Notes under the pieces: generated by a model
What the model was told of the DNA's origin: nothing
Databases searched by the model: none
What the model saw: the letters and a program-made list of their open reading frames with translations, nothing else
Position numbers and translations under genes: made by a program
NCBI RefSeq assembly: GCF_005222755.1
Contig: NZ_STGD01000002.1
Span: forward strand, 372,001-436,000
Source: Roseomonas sp. HF4
GTDB taxonomy: Bacteria; Pseudomonadota; Alphaproteobacteria; Acetobacterales; Acetobacteraceae
Reading direction: 5' to 3'
Length of the DNA stretch: 64,000 nucleotides
Shown: piece after piece, positions 7,265-17,020 of the stretch
Numbering within the stretch: position 1 is the stretch's first letter
Layout: every line of letters begins with the position of its first letter

Positions 7265-9160
7265 TCACGGCAACGCGTCGAGCGGCACCGGGAAGAAGGC
7301 CTCGCCGCCCGGCCTTCCGTCCAGCGTGACCCAGAGGTCCGGCCGGGCCGCGAATTCCTGGTAGAGTCGGAGCTTCGCCTCGATGCCGTTGATGAGTTCG
7401 CGCTGCGCCGCAGCGCCCATCGCGAGCCATTCCTGCTCCCCCAGCTCCATCACCTGGCTCTGGTAGGGCAGGCCGTCGAGATATTCGCCGAGGGCCTGGC
7501 CGACGCGCGCGAGGTTGCCAAGCCGGGCAGGGTCGCGCGCCGTCGCCGCGAAGGCCGCGCGCAGTTGCCCGAAGAAGGACCGCGGGTCGGTCCGCCCCGC
7601 GAGGCCGGCATCGAGGATGCGCGTCAGCGCCTGCGACAGGTCGCTCAACTGGTTGCGCGTCAGGAGCACGCGCACGTCGAGCGCGGCCAGCGTCGGGTCG
7701 CGCAGGTCGCGGTCGGTGGTGAAGGAACGTACGACATCGGGCGCCGTGGTGCCGCCCTCCCGCCCGAGATAGGCGAGGCGCATTGCCGTGCCGACGATCT
7801 CGACCTGCTGCGCGATGCGCTCCGCCTCCGGCGTGCGGGCCGGCTCGACGCCGCCGACCGGGCGGCCGACCGTATCCGCCACCTGGCGGAACAGCGCGTT
7901 GGTCAGACCGTTGACGACGCGCTCGAAGGCCTGCGGGCTGCCGCCTTCCACCGGGAAATAGAGCGAGCCGGCGGCGCCGTAGCGCGTGAGCTCGGTGTAT
8001 TGCGCGCGCGCCTGGGCGTGGTTCGGGCGCCCCTCGGGCGTCTGCAGGTGGATGGCGAACAGCGCGACGCCGCGCGCTTCCGCCAGCGCGCGAATCTCGG
8101 GAATGCCAAGCCGGGTCTGGGATTTCGGGTCGGTCGCGTCCAGCGCGCCGGCATCGGTGATGAGCACCACGTAGCGCCCGCCGAATTGCGACCAGTCCAC
8201 CTGGTCGATCGCGACGCGCAGCCCCGCGATCGCATCCTCGTCGAACTGCTCGGTGGACGCGGTGGCGGCGCGCACGCCCTCCAGAGCCGGCAGGATCGCG
8301 CCCGGCGGGCGCGAGAAATCCGGCGCCGCCACCAGTCGCGTGACGTATTCCAGCTGCGGCCGGTTCGCTATGTCGGCGCGGTAGGCGACCATGCCGAAGC
8401 GGAAATTGTCGCGCACGGCGGTGTCGCCGATGCGGCCCACGATGCGGCGGATCGCCTCCCGCGTGCGCTCGATGTAGGGCTGCATCGAGATGGTGGTGTC
8501 GATCACGAAGACGATGCCGCCGCGGAAGTCGCGCAGCCGCGACGGGTCGGCCTGCGCCGGCGCCTGGCGCAGTTCCGCCGGGGCCGAGATCACCTCCAGC
8601 ATCCGCATCTGCGCGCCGTCGCGCCGCTGGACCGTCTCGGCCTCCAGGATCGGCAACAAGTAGAAGTTGCGCTGGATGTCGACGAAGGTCTCGGGCTCGA
8701 GCGCCAGCACCGGGCTGCCCGGCTGGCCGGCGGTGGCGCGCAGCGCGGCGGCCTCGCGCGGCATCTCGGGCGACGTCAGCAGCCCGCGCAGCGTCGCGGC
8801 GTCGCGCAGGAACATCGTGCGCTCGCGCCCCGCGGGGTTGGTGAAGGCGCCCACCATGGCGTGGCGCCAGTCGATCGCGCGCTCCTCGCGCACCCAGCCC
8901 TCGACGCGGCCATCGGGCTCGCGCCCGATCTCGATCCAGCCGTCGCGGCGGGCATAGACATCCGCGACCGAGAAACCCGGCACCGGGCGCCCGGCCGCCG
9001 CGCCGGGCTGCGCATGCAGCGTCGCGCCGGGCCGCAGGATCACGCGCTGGAACAGCGTGGTCTTGCCCGGGATCAGCAGCGGCAGGCGCCGCACGGGCTG
9101 GGCCTGCGCGGCCAGGGGCAGTGCGACGGTGGCGAGCAGCAGCAGGCGGCGCGGCGTCAT
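7265..9160 (-). CDS. Secreted von Willebrand factor A domain protein
   Basis: A 631-residue protein with a clear signal peptide (LLLLATVALPLAAQA, cleavage near residue 21). Residues about 40-95 resemble a bacterial SH3-like segment (ATLHAQPGA, GWIEIGR, VEGWV). The VWA domain begins near residue 215 and keeps the MIDAS motif DTTIS at 221-225, with a later TDAGALD segment. The C-terminal 200 residues are helical and unassigned. VWA domains bind partner proteins through a metal ion, so this is probably the periplasmic adaptor or sensor of the srfBC-like system. Its start overlaps the stop of the preceding membrane protein by 4 nt. Confidence 0.82.
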   Translation of the reverse strand: MTPRRLLLLATVALPLAAQAQPVRRLPLLIPGKTTLFQRVILRPGATLHAQPGAAAGRPVPGFSVADVYARRDGWIEIGREPDGRVEGWVREERAIDWRHAMVGAFTNPAGRERTMFLRDAATLRGLLTSPEMPREAAALRATAGQPGSPVLALEPETFVDIQRNFYLLPILEAETVQRRDGAQMRMLEVISAPAELRQAPAQADPSRLRDFRGGIVFVIDTTISMQPYIERTREAIRRIVGRIGDTAVRDNFRFGMVAYRADIANRPQLEYVTRLVAAPDFSRPPGAILPALEGVRAATASTEQFDEDAIAGLRVAIDQVDWSQFGGRYVVLITDAGALDATDPKSQTRLGIPEIRALAEARGVALFAIHLQTPEGRPNHAQARAQYTELTRYGAAGSLYFPVEGGSPQAFERVVNGLTNALFRQVADTVGRPVGGVEPARTPEAERIAQQVEIVGTAMRLAYLGREGGTTAPDVVRSFTTDRDLRDPTLAALDVRVLLTRNQLSDLSQALTRILDAGLAGRTDPRSFFGQLRAAFAATARDPARLGNLARVGQALGEYLDGLPYQSQVMELGEQEWLAMGAAAQRELINGIEAKLRLYQEFAARPDLWVTLDGRPGGEAFFPVPLDALP

Positions 9161-10215
9161 GGCCAGAAATCCCGGATGGTCAGCGGCGCGTTGATGTCGC
9201 CTTCCCGTACGCGGTCCTCGAGCCAGCGGCGTAGCCGCGCGCGGGGTTCGGCCGCGCCCGCATCCCCCGCGGCCACGGCGTCGCGGTAGTGGCGCGCAGC
9301 CTGGCGCGGGTCGGGGTCGCGGAAGGGGCGGTTCGGCTCGAAGCCTACGGGATCGTAAAGGCCGGCAAGCCGCGTCAGCGCCGCCGCATGGCCCGCCCGC
9401 GCCGCGGCTTCCCAGAGCAACAGCGCGTCGTCATGGCGGCCGGCGCCGAAGCGGCGCGCGGCCTCGGCGGCGATGGCGGCGGGGGACGCCGCGCGCTCGA
9501 TCACCTCGGGCACCGAGAGGCCGTCCAGCGAGGGCGGCGCCTCGGCCTCGGCCTGCGGGCGGACGGGCGGCAGCGTAGGCTCGGATGCCGGCACAGGCGC
9601 GGGCGGCGCCTCGGCCACCTGCGGCGCCTGCTCGCGCAGCACGAACCACCAGTAGGCGCCGCCGCCGCCGGCACCGAGCAACAGCAGCAGCAACAGGACC
9701 CAGGGCAACGCCGAGCCGCGCTTCGCGGGCGCCGCCGGCTGCGGCACCGAGAGCGCCGGCGGCGGCGGCGGGGCCGGCCGCGGCGCCAGCGCGATGGTCG
9801 CGTCGGGGTCCTCGATCGGCAATGACGGCGGCGGCGCTGGCCGCGGCGCGGGCGACGCTGGTTCCGCGAGGCTGTGCCCGCTGCCGCCATGCAGCGGCGG
9901 GATGTCGGGCCAGAACAGCGGCGCATCGATGCGCGCCCCCGGCAGGCGGAACAGCACCGGCCCCGCCTCCAGCCAGTCCACCACGCGCGGACCGAGATAG
10001 AGCCGCACGCCCTGCGGCGATGTCTCCACCCGGTCCGGGCTCAGCAGCGCGTCGCCCACCTGCCAGCCCTCGGTCCCGAGCGTGCCCTTGGCCCAGCCCT
10101 CCCGCAGGATGCGGAAGCGCGGGTCGGCCGGCGGCTCGGCCACGCCCTGCAGCAGCAGGATCGCGTGGCCGCCTTCGGGATGCGCCGGGTCGGCAGCGGC
10201 GCGGACGGTCGTCAT
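9157..10215 (-). CDS. Single-pass membrane protein with proline-rich linker, function unknown
   Basis: A 352-residue protein I cannot place in a named family. Residues 1-110 form a soluble globular domain, 115-165 are a Pro/Ala linker, 170-193 are one transmembrane helix, and residues about 230-352 are a helical domain that looks like a Sel1/TPR-type repeat pair (AARRFGAGRHDDALLLWEAA, then AARHYRDAVAAGDAGA). The predicted topology is N-terminus in the cytoplasm and helical repeats in the periplasm. It overlaps both the SrfC-like gene (10212-10215) and the VWA gene (9157-9160) by 4 nt, so it is translationally coupled to both and likely bridges cytoplasmic NTPases and the periplasmic VWA protein. 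Confidence 0.75.
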   Translation of the reverse strand: MTTVRAAADPAHPEGGHAILLLQGVAEPPADPRFRILREGWAKGTLGTEGWQVGDALLSPDRVETSPQGVRLYLGPRVVDWLEAGPVLFRLPGARIDAPLFWPDIPPLHGGSGHSLAEPASPAPRPAPPPSLPIEDPDATIALAPRPAPPPPPALSVPQPAAPAKRGSALPWVLLLLLLLGAGGGGAYWWFVLREQAPQVAEAPPAPVPASEPTLPPVRPQAEAEAPPSLDGLSVPEVIERAASPAAIAAEAARRFGAGRHDDALLLWEAAARAGHAAALTRLAGLYDPVGFEPNRPFRDPDPRQAARHYRDAVAAGDAGAAEPRARLRRWLEDRVREGDINAPLTIRDFWP

Positions 10216-12809
10216 GCCGCCTGGCCGAGCGCGCCCAGGATCCTGCCCAGACGCGCATTCTGTGCGACGTCGACCTCCTGCCCGCCCGGCGCGGTCACGT
10301 TCTCCTCCGCGAGGCGCGAGAAGGCGCTGATCCAGTCGACGTGGAACTGCTTGTCGTAGGGCTCCGGCTGCGGGCCGAGATGCGGCATGCCGTTGACCGG
10401 CGGTCGCGGCGCAAACACGGGGCGGTCGGTGCGCCCGGCACGCGGGCGCTCAGCCGCCGGCACATCCGCATAGCCCAGCATGTGAACGTAGCGGTTCACC
10501 ACCCCTTCCGCGACCATCACCGGCTTCGCCGCGCTCTCACTGAGCTTCTGGCGATACGACGCTGCTTCCCGCAGGCGCTGCGCGATGCGCGCGGACAGGC
10601 CCGTGCGGCGGGCGCCGGCGCCGATCTGCGCGACCAGCGCGGTCGCGGCCTCGCGCGGAAGCTTCAGTTGCTCCGCCGTCTCGGGCTCGCCGGCCGCGCG
10701 GTGCATCTTCTCCATCCATTCGGCGACGGCGAGGTCGGCGTAGCGCTCGAAGGCGTCGCGCGCGCGATGCTCGCCCTCCGCCGCCGACGCCACCAGGTCG
10801 CCGAGCTCGGCCAGGTAGTCCTCCTCCCCTGCCCGCGCGCCGACCGGCGCTTCCTCGTCCGGCTCCATCTGCATGCGCCACCAGGCGGAGGTCAGTTCCT
10901 CGCGCGTCACCTGCAGGCTGCGGATGAGGCGACCGAAGGCCTGCGCGGCGGCGCAGGCGACCAGCGCGCGGCCGACCACTCGCGCTTCCTCCCGCCGCTT
11001 CGCGAGTTCGGCCGCGAGGTCGCCCGAATGCCAGTAGGGCGCGAGACGTGCCGCCATGTCGGCGCGCAGCGCCTCAAGCCGTGCCGCGATCTGCCCGCGC
11101 TTGATGGCGGGGTCGCAGACCGGGCGCAGGCTCTCCGCGAGGTAGGATATGCCGCCGTCGTTCAGCGTCATCGCCGCGTCCCAGGCGCGCGCCGGGTCGG
11201 CGAAATGGCGGCGGCCATCCTCGTTCGAGAGGAATTCCTCGCGCAGCCGGGCAAGGCGCGTGGCCTCGGAGGCGCGCACCGCAGCCTCCCGCCCATCCGC
11301 GTCGTAGTCGAGGATGTGCTTGGCCGCAACGTTGGGGTTGCGCAGCCAGTAGGTATTGGCGAAGGGCTGGCCGGCCGCCCAATTGCGCGGCCAGTCGTGC
11401 TCCTTGCCGAAGAAGTCGAGCAGCGAGGCGTTCAGCCGGATGGTCCAGCGGCTGCCTGTGCCCTCAGTCGCGCCCTTCTTCTCCTCGAATTCCGTGTCGA
11501 ACTTCGTCAGCACCAGGAACAGCGCGTTGCGGTGCCGCGCGCGTTCGTCCGGCGTGGCACCCAGCGTGCCGTCCACCCAGTCCTTGATCATCCGCGGCAG
11601 GGTGCGGACTTCCTGGTTCGACGGCCCGATGCAGAGCAGCATCGAGGTGATCTCCTGCTCCGCGCAGTAGCGCTGGTACAGGTAGGCGACCTTGCCGCGT
11701 AGGAACAACCCAGGGAGCTTGCCCTTCTCCGCCAGGAAGCGGCCGGGCTGGGTCAGCTTCTCACGCGAGCGGGCGCCGGGGAAGTCCAGCAGGTCCGTGA
11801 CATCGAAGAAGTCCCAAGGCTTGTCGCGGAGCGCGATGGTCAGTTCCGCGACCAGCGCCGCCAGCGCCGCGCGCGGCAGCATCGCCTGCCGCCCGGCGCG
11901 CGTGCGCACGGCCAGCTTGCCGTCCGTGGCGTCGCCCAGCGCGAAGAGCGTGCGCACGTCGATGATCGAGGTCTCGCGCGGGGAGAGCGCATCGAGCGGC
12001 GCGAAGGCCTCGTCCGGGAAATCCAGCGCCGCGAGCGCGGCCAGCAGGTCCCGCGCCGCCGCCGTGAAGGCCTCGTGCCCGTTCCACAGGATCGCGAAGA
12101 AGGCCGCGCGATCGGCGACCGGCAGCCGCGGCGCGATGGCCGCGGCCTGCGCCCAGAAGGCCGAGCCGAGCCCGGGCACCAGCGGATGGCCGCGGAACAG
12201 CGCCTCGAAGTATTCGCGCAGGTCGTCGACATCGTCCTCGGTGAGCCGGTCCACGGGCTCCGTGCCGGCGCGCGCGGCGAATTTCGCGCAATGCGACTGC
12301 ACAAGCTCCGGCGAGGGGATGTCCACCTCCGCCGGGTCGAAATCCTCGAGGAAGGTATTGCCCAGGATCTTGATGACATCGGTCTGCGACAGCAGCCGCA
12401 GCGCCACGGGATGCCCCGGCAGCGCGGCCGGCGGGCGCAGCGTGAAGCGGGTGACGAGGCCGGTCGCCTCCTGCCCGCCCTCGGGGTTGATGTCCCGCAC
12501 GAAGTCGAGCTCTCGGCCCTCGAACACTGCCGTCACGCTCTCCTGTCCGCGGCGTGCCAGCGCGCTGATCAGGTAGGACTTGCCCGATTGAGAGGGGCCG
12601 AAGACCGCGACGCACATCGGCCGCTCGGCCGCGGTTTCCAGCTTGCGGGCGCGGCGGGCGAACTTGCGAAAGTCGCGCGCGACGGCGGACGCTTCCTCCC
12701 GCACCTTGGCACGGTTGTCGGCGAGCCAGCCGATCGCCTCCTGCGCCGCCTCGGCGCTGCCGCGCGCGGCGGCGGCGAGCGCCGCGTCGGTGCTGGCGTC
12801 GAGCCTCAT
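10212..12809 (-). CDS. SrfC-like dynamin-type P-loop GTPase (putative virulence factor family)
   Basis: An 865-residue cytoplasmic protein. It carries a G1/P-loop GPSQSGKS at residues 71-78, a G3-like DFPG in DVTDLLDFPGARS, and a G4-like TKFD in LFLVLTKFDTEF, so it reads as a large GTPase of the dynamin/GBP kind rather than an AAA ATPase. The long helical remainder has no other motif I recognise. SrfC proteins are named from Salmonella and Photorhabdus 'virulence factor' operons whose biochemical role is not established. Here it follows the SrfB-like gene with a 4-nt overlap (12806-12809), the same pairing as in srfABC loci. Confidence 0.8.
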   Translation of the reverse strand: MRLDASTDAALAAAARGSAEAAQEAIGWLADNRAKVREEASAVARDFRKFARRARKLETAAERPMCVAVFGPSQSGKSYLISALARRGQESVTAVFEGRELDFVRDINPEGGQEATGLVTRFTLRPPAALPGHPVALRLLSQTDVIKILGNTFLEDFDPAEVDIPSPELVQSHCAKFAARAGTEPVDRLTEDDVDDLREYFEALFRGHPLVPGLGSAFWAQAAAIAPRLPVADRAAFFAILWNGHEAFTAAARDLLAALAALDFPDEAFAPLDALSPRETSIIDVRTLFALGDATDGKLAVRTRAGRQAMLPRAALAALVAELTIALRDKPWDFFDVTDLLDFPGARSREKLTQPGRFLAEKGKLPGLFLRGKVAYLYQRYCAEQEITSMLLCIGPSNQEVRTLPRMIKDWVDGTLGATPDERARHRNALFLVLTKFDTEFEEKKGATEGTGSRWTIRLNASLLDFFGKEHDWPRNWAAGQPFANTYWLRNPNVAAKHILDYDADGREAAVRASEATRLARLREEFLSNEDGRRHFADPARAWDAAMTLNDGGISYLAESLRPVCDPAIKRGQIAARLEALRADMAARLAPYWHSGDLAAELAKRREEARVVGRALVACAAAQAFGRLIRSLQVTREELTSAWWRMQMEPDEEAPVGARAGEEDYLAELGDLVASAAEGEHRARDAFERYADLAVAEWMEKMHRAAGEPETAEQLKLPREAATALVAQIGAGARRTGLSARIAQRLREAASYRQKLSESAAKPVMVAEGVVNRYVHMLGYADVPAAERPRAGRTDRPVFAPRPPVNGMPHLGPQPEPYDKQFHVDWISAFSRLAEENVTAPGGQEVDVAQNARLGRILGALGQAA

Positions 12810-15787
12810 GCCAGCCCCACCACGCCAGTGTCGCGCCAGTATCCCGCCTCGGACTTCATCGTCTGCAGCCGTATCTCCACATCGGTGCGCCGGAGCGCGC
12901 CGCCTTCCGCATCCTCAATCTCCTCGACGCGGAAATCCTCGCGCTTCTCCTCCTGGCCCGGCGCGTCGGGGTCCATGTCGGCGCGGCGGATCTTGACGCG
13001 CAGCGGCAGCAGCAGGCGAGGAACGCTTTCAGGGTTCGCGAATTCCAGCGCGTACAACGGCGTGGCCGGCCAGCGCTCGATCGGCAATTGCCGGAAGCCC
13101 AGGAAGGTGGGGGCCGCGAAGGTCAGGCTGAACTCGACCCCGTCCGCGCTGGCAGGCTTCTTCTCGAGATCGACCTCCGAGAGCAGCACCCCCTGCTCGC
13201 GGATCTGCCCCGAGATCTCCATCCGCCCGATGTAGCGGGCGGTCGACTTCATCTGCAGCTGGCTCGTGCGCATCAGGAAGGATTCGAGCCGCCCCTCGGC
13301 CAGCGCGCAGAGCATGGCACCCACCGCCGCGCTCGTCTTCGGGTCCTCGATCCGCGCATTGGCGTCACGGAACGGATACCAGCCGCCGACCGCGTAGCGG
13401 TGCATGCCGATCATGCGGTGCGGCGCGACGGGCGACTTGGCCAGGACGATGTCGGTCACGGCGCGCAGGCGCGACGGCCGGCCCGAGAGCAGCAGCACGT
13501 CGCAATCATAGTGCCAGACCACTTCGCAGAGGTCAGCGAGCACGGGGCCGAGCGTCGCCTGGATCACCGCCTCGACGCGCTTCGCATCGGCCGCGACCTC
13601 GACATCGGCGATGGCGAAGCCGCGGGCGCCGGCCTGGCGGGCGGCGGTCTCGAAGAAGGCGACGGCGCGCGGATTGGCGGGCTGCGGCTCGGCGCCCAGC
13701 ACCGTGCCGACCGGGGCACGGAACACCTCGCCCATCTCGCGGCCTTCGATGCGTTCGTAGGCGTGCAGCACGGCGAGGCCGACCGGCTCCAGCACCTGCG
13801 CCACGAATTGCCGGCGCAGGTGGCGCTCCACCTCGCTCTGCCCGCCGCGGTCGCCGCCCAGCGTCTGGCGCAGGAAGGCGTTCGGGTCCGACATGCCGGC
13901 GGCGCGCAGCGCAGCGGCCACCTGCGGCAGCACCAGGTGGGTGATCAGCCCTTCCAGCACCTCGTCGCCTGCGATCTTGAAGCCCTCGCGGAAATCCTGG
14001 CGCGGCACGATGGTGTCGCGGTTCTCCACGCTCCAGGTCACCACCATCAGGTCGGTGGTGCCGCCACCGATGTCGATGGAGGCGACGCGCAGGCAAGGGT
14101 CCTTCCCCCGTTCCGGCCGCACGCGCCCGGCGAGCTCGAAGAACCCCGCGGCGTCGCCCTGCAGGCGCTGCGTGATCTCGGTGTAGAGCCAGACCACCTG
14201 CGTTGCGGTCGCCTCGTCGAGGTTCAGCAGCACGCGCGGCTCGGGCGGCGCCGTGGGACCCGCCTCGGTCCAGCCGAGCAGGTCCCATGCGAGCTTGATC
14301 GCGCCTTCCGCCCGTTCCCGCAGGATCTTCTGCTCGGCAAGCGGCATGGCCGGCGGCAGCGTCAGGATCACGCGGCGCAGCCGGCGCGGCACGTCGGCGA
14401 AGCGGCGCGCCGCGCGCGTCGCCGGCGCGTTGATCTGGCTGACCGCCTGCATCAGAAGCTCGGTCAGCAGGAAGGTGAACATGGCCGATCGCGAGAAGCG
14501 CGCGCGCACCGCCGGCTGGCCACGGCCGCGCAGCATGCGCAGCGCCTCCCCGGTCTCGGTCACATGCGCCATGAAGGGGCCGGAGACCGGCGGTTCCGTC
14601 GTCACGCCATCCGACGCGCGGCCGTTGAACCGCCAGCCCTGCACGTTGGGCCGCCGGTCCCAGAGGTACCGCTTCGGGCTCGAAATGCCCGTCGCACCCT
14701 CATTGCCCTGTGTCGCGGCGGCAAGCCGCATCGCCTCGGGCCCCACGCGCACGGGCGACGGCCAGCGGAAGGCATTGGCACGGCCCGAGCGGCGGGAGAT
14801 CGCATCCCGCCCGAAGGAGCCGACCGCGAATTCGACGCGGCTCTCGAAGGGCCGGGCGTAGAGGTCCTCGGGCCGCGACAGGTCGCGCAGCGCCAGCACC
14901 TGCGAATTGTTCAGGGACGGCGCGTCCTGGCTTTCCTCGACCAGCACGCCGCAGGTGCGCGAATTGCCGATGTCGAGCACGAGGTCCACGTTGATCGGCG
15001 CATAGCCGCGGTTGTCGGAGACCACGTCGACCAGCCGCACCCGCGGCAGGATCCCGATGCCCTCCAGCAGGCCGAGGAAGCCGAGGTAGCGCGCCCAATG
15101 CTCGCAGGCATGGGCGAAGTCCTCGGGCCTGAGCGCGCGGCCGCCGCGCTGCGCCTGGCGGAGTTCGCGGAACCCTTCCTCGAGCCATTGCCCGACCCAG
15201 GATTCGTTCAGGAACCAGGCGTTCTCCGCATGGCCGAGGACGGGGGCGAATTCCTGCTGGCGCGCGCTGTCCTCGGGCGCCGGCGCGACATAGGGGCGCG
15301 CCGCGTCGCGCGGCATCAGCGCCGTATCGAAGGCGAGCACCAGGCGGTGCGAGCGCCCCTCGGCATCGCGCGCCGGCTTCTCGGCGACATAGGCGCGCGC
15401 CCAGTTGGACGGGCCGCGGTCGAACACTTCCTTGCCGTCCGCGCCGCGGGCATGGACGCGGAAATAGGGCAGCGGCACCCATTTGTTCAGGAACGGCTCC
15501 AGCGCCTGGGCGCGGGAGATGGCGTAGCTCTCCTCCGGCGCCGGCACCTGCCCCGTCACCGGGTCCACCAGACTGCCGTCCTCGTCGGGCTCGAGCACGC
15601 GCAGGATCACGGGGGACTTGCCCTCGTGGTCCACCTGCTCGCGCAGCGTCTCCTCCCAGAAGTTGCGGGACCCGCGCGGCAGCCGGTCCATGTCGAAGTC
15701 GATGTCGAGGAACTGGATGCCGGAGGACGGCACCAGGCTGATCAGGCCGGCGGTGGATGCGGTGCTCATGGACATGACGCGTTCCAC
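12806..15787 (-). CDS. SrfB-like protein with actin/Hsp70-type ATPase fold (putative virulence factor family)
   Basis: A 993-residue protein with two phosphate-binding signatures of the actin/Hsp70/FtsA superfamily: DIGNSRTCGVL at residues 272-282 and DIGGGTTD at 572-579, plus a later LLLSGRPSRL that resembles the adenosine motif. The first 260 residues form a separate domain. The family is SrfB ('virulence factor SrfB'), known next to SrfC. Three Met codons near the start (15787, 15775, 15769) are all possible. It lies 58 nt downstream of the beta-sandwich membrane protein gene and overlaps the SrfC-like gene by 4 nt. Likely an ATP-driven scaffold or switch at the membrane; the activity is inferred only from fold. 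Confidence 0.82.
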   Translation of the reverse strand: MERVMSMSTASTAGLISLVPSSGIQFLDIDFDMDRLPRGSRNFWEETLREQVDHEGKSPVILRVLEPDEDGSLVDPVTGQVPAPEESYAISRAQALEPFLNKWVPLPYFRVHARGADGKEVFDRGPSNWARAYVAEKPARDAEGRSHRLVLAFDTALMPRDAARPYVAPAPEDSARQQEFAPVLGHAENAWFLNESWVGQWLEEGFRELRQAQRGGRALRPEDFAHACEHWARYLGFLGLLEGIGILPRVRLVDVVSDNRGYAPINVDLVLDIGNSRTCGVLVEESQDAPSLNNSQVLALRDLSRPEDLYARPFESRVEFAVGSFGRDAISRRSGRANAFRWPSPVRVGPEAMRLAAATQGNEGATGISSPKRYLWDRRPNVQGWRFNGRASDGVTTEPPVSGPFMAHVTETGEALRMLRGRGQPAVRARFSRSAMFTFLLTELLMQAVSQINAPATRAARRFADVPRRLRRVILTLPPAMPLAEQKILRERAEGAIKLAWDLLGWTEAGPTAPPEPRVLLNLDEATATQVVWLYTEITQRLQGDAAGFFELAGRVRPERGKDPCLRVASIDIGGGTTDLMVVTWSVENRDTIVPRQDFREGFKIAGDEVLEGLITHLVLPQVAAALRAAGMSDPNAFLRQTLGGDRGGQSEVERHLRRQFVAQVLEPVGLAVLHAYERIEGREMGEVFRAPVGTVLGAEPQPANPRAVAFFETAARQAGARGFAIADVEVAADAKRVEAVIQATLGPVLADLCEVVWHYDCDVLLLSGRPSRLRAVTDIVLAKSPVAPHRMIGMHRYAVGGWYPFRDANARIEDPKTSAAVGAMLCALAEGRLESFLMRTSQLQMKSTARYIGRMEISGQIREQGVLLSEVDLEKKPASADGVEFSLTFAAPTFLGFRQLPIERWPATPLYALEFANPESVPRLLLPLRVKIRRADMDPDAPGQEEKREDFRVEEIEDAEGGALRRTDVEIRLQTMKSEAGYWRDTGVVGLA

Positions 15788-15845
15788 CGAGTGTGCCCGA
15801 GGCGCGCGCAGCGCGCCAATGCGGCGTGGGCTGGTCCAGGCGTCA

Positions 15846-17003
15846 TCAGTTCACCGGGCAGTTCAGGCGGTAGCGCCAGCGGGTATTGGCGAAGGGGCCG
15901 ATCACGACGACCTCGACGACGTGGTCGTTGCCCTGCGGCCGCCAGTCGAAGCCGATGCGCCCGCGGCCGCTGACCATGCCGGGGGTCGAGGCGACGACGC
16001 GGCCGCGATAGCGCACTTCGATCCGGTCCGGCACCGTCTGCGCGTCGTAGTCGAGCGTCACGGGGCCAGGCGTCGGGCCGAGGTAGTGGCGCGTGCGCGT
16101 CTCCCCGGCGCCGCCGGATTGCGTCTCGACGTTGCAGGGCTGGGTGCCAGGCGGCGGGCCGCGGGGCGGCTCGGGCTCGGGCGGCGGGGGCGGCGGCTCG
16201 GGCGGCGGCGGGGGCAGCGGTTCCTCGGGCCGGGGCGGCTCCGGTGCCGGCGGCGGCTGGGGTGCCGGCGTGGGCGGCGGCTCGGGTGCACGCGGCAACG
16301 GGCAGGCAAGGCGCCGGCGGCCCAGCTCCTCCTCGAGCCGCGCGAGCTCGGTGCGGAGGTCGCGTTCGCCCCGTTCCACCTCGACCAGGCGATCGAGCGC
16401 CGCCACATCGCCCTCGGCGGCGACGCAGGCGGCCTCGGGCGGCGACAGGAAGCGCCACGCCAGCAGCGGCCCGAGCAGCCCGGCCGCCAGTGCGAGCAGC
16501 GCGAGCGCCGCGAGCGTCGCGATCCAGACCCCCCAGGGCCGGCGCGCCGGCGCGGCCCAGGCGACGCCGTCGTCGAAGCGCGCCAGCAGGCCGAGCGGCC
16601 CGGGCGCTGCCGCCGCGACATGCCCCCAGGCCGCCAGCACCGGCCGGCCATCCACGGCGAAGACCATGTCGAAGGACGGGATTTCCGCGATGGCGGGCCA
16701 GAGCGCCACCAGCGCGCCGCCGCCCGTGGCCGCCTGGCGCTCGGCCTCACGCCGCAGGTCGGACAGGATGCGCCCGGCCTCGGCGGTCAGCGCGGCGCGC
16801 GAGGCAGCGTCGAGGTCGGCATAGCGCGCCATGCGCGTGCCCTGCGCGACCCAGGCGAGGCCGCCATCCTCCGGCACCGGCGCGGCAAACAGCGCGGCAT
16901 GGGCGGGGGAGAGGCGCGCGGCCTCGGCGTGCAGCGTGGCGGCGGCATCGGGGGGCAGGAGCGGGCGGAGGTCCTGCGGGCGGGTGGCGGCCAGGCGGAT
17001 CAT
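15846..17003 (-). CDS. Single-pass membrane protein, shared N-terminal domain plus C-terminal beta domain
   Basis: A 385-residue protein of unknown family. Residues 25-140 hold a domain also found in the next two upstream genes (LSPAHAALFAAP at 31-42 and DGRPVLAAWGH at 118-128). Residues 158-184 are one transmembrane helix. A charged helix of about 40 residues follows, flanked by Cys193 and Cys234, then a long Pro/Glu linker (about 236-290) and a C-terminal beta-rich domain ending in TRWRYRLNCPVN. Predicted topology: N-domain in the cytoplasm, coiled coil and beta domain in the periplasm. ATG 17003 starts the protein just after the repeat element; an upstream extension would run into the repeat. 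Confidence 0.75.
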   Translation of the reverse strand: MIRLAATRPQDLRPLLPPDAAATLHAEAARLSPAHAALFAAPVPEDGGLAWVAQGTRMARYADLDAASRAALTAEAGRILSDLRREAERQAATGGGALVALWPAIAEIPSFDMVFAVDGRPVLAAWGHVAAAAPGPLGLLARFDDGVAWAAPARRPWGVWIATLAALALLALAAGLLGPLLAWRFLSPPEAACVAAEGDVAALDRLVEVERGERDLRTELARLEEELGRRRLACPLPRAPEPPPTPAPQPPPAPEPPRPEEPLPPPPPEPPPPPPEPEPPRGPPPGTQPCNVETQSGGAGETRTRHYLGPTPGPVTLDYDAQTVPDRIEVRYRGRVVASTPGMVSGRGRIGFDWRPQGNDHVVEVVVIGPFANTRWRYRLNCPVN

Positions 17004-17020
17004 GGCGCGGCGCCTTCCGA

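Noticed and set aside
7232-9289. A 685-codon open frame on the plus strand opposite the VWA gene
   Set aside because: Composition is Arg/Ala/Gln-rich shadow sequence; the minus strand has a signal peptide and the VWA MIDAS motif.
13088-15973. A 961-codon open frame on the plus strand opposite the SrfB-like gene
   Set aside because: It is rich in Arg, Gly, His and Ala with no family motif; it is the usual antisense shadow in GC-rich DNA. The SrfB reading has two phosphate-binding motifs and proper gene overlaps.
16150-16290. Low-complexity GGC/CCG stretch that looks like a tandem repeat
   Set aside because: It encodes the Pro/Glu linker of a membrane protein in frame; similar linkers at 17540-17660 and 19690-19800 have the same explanation.
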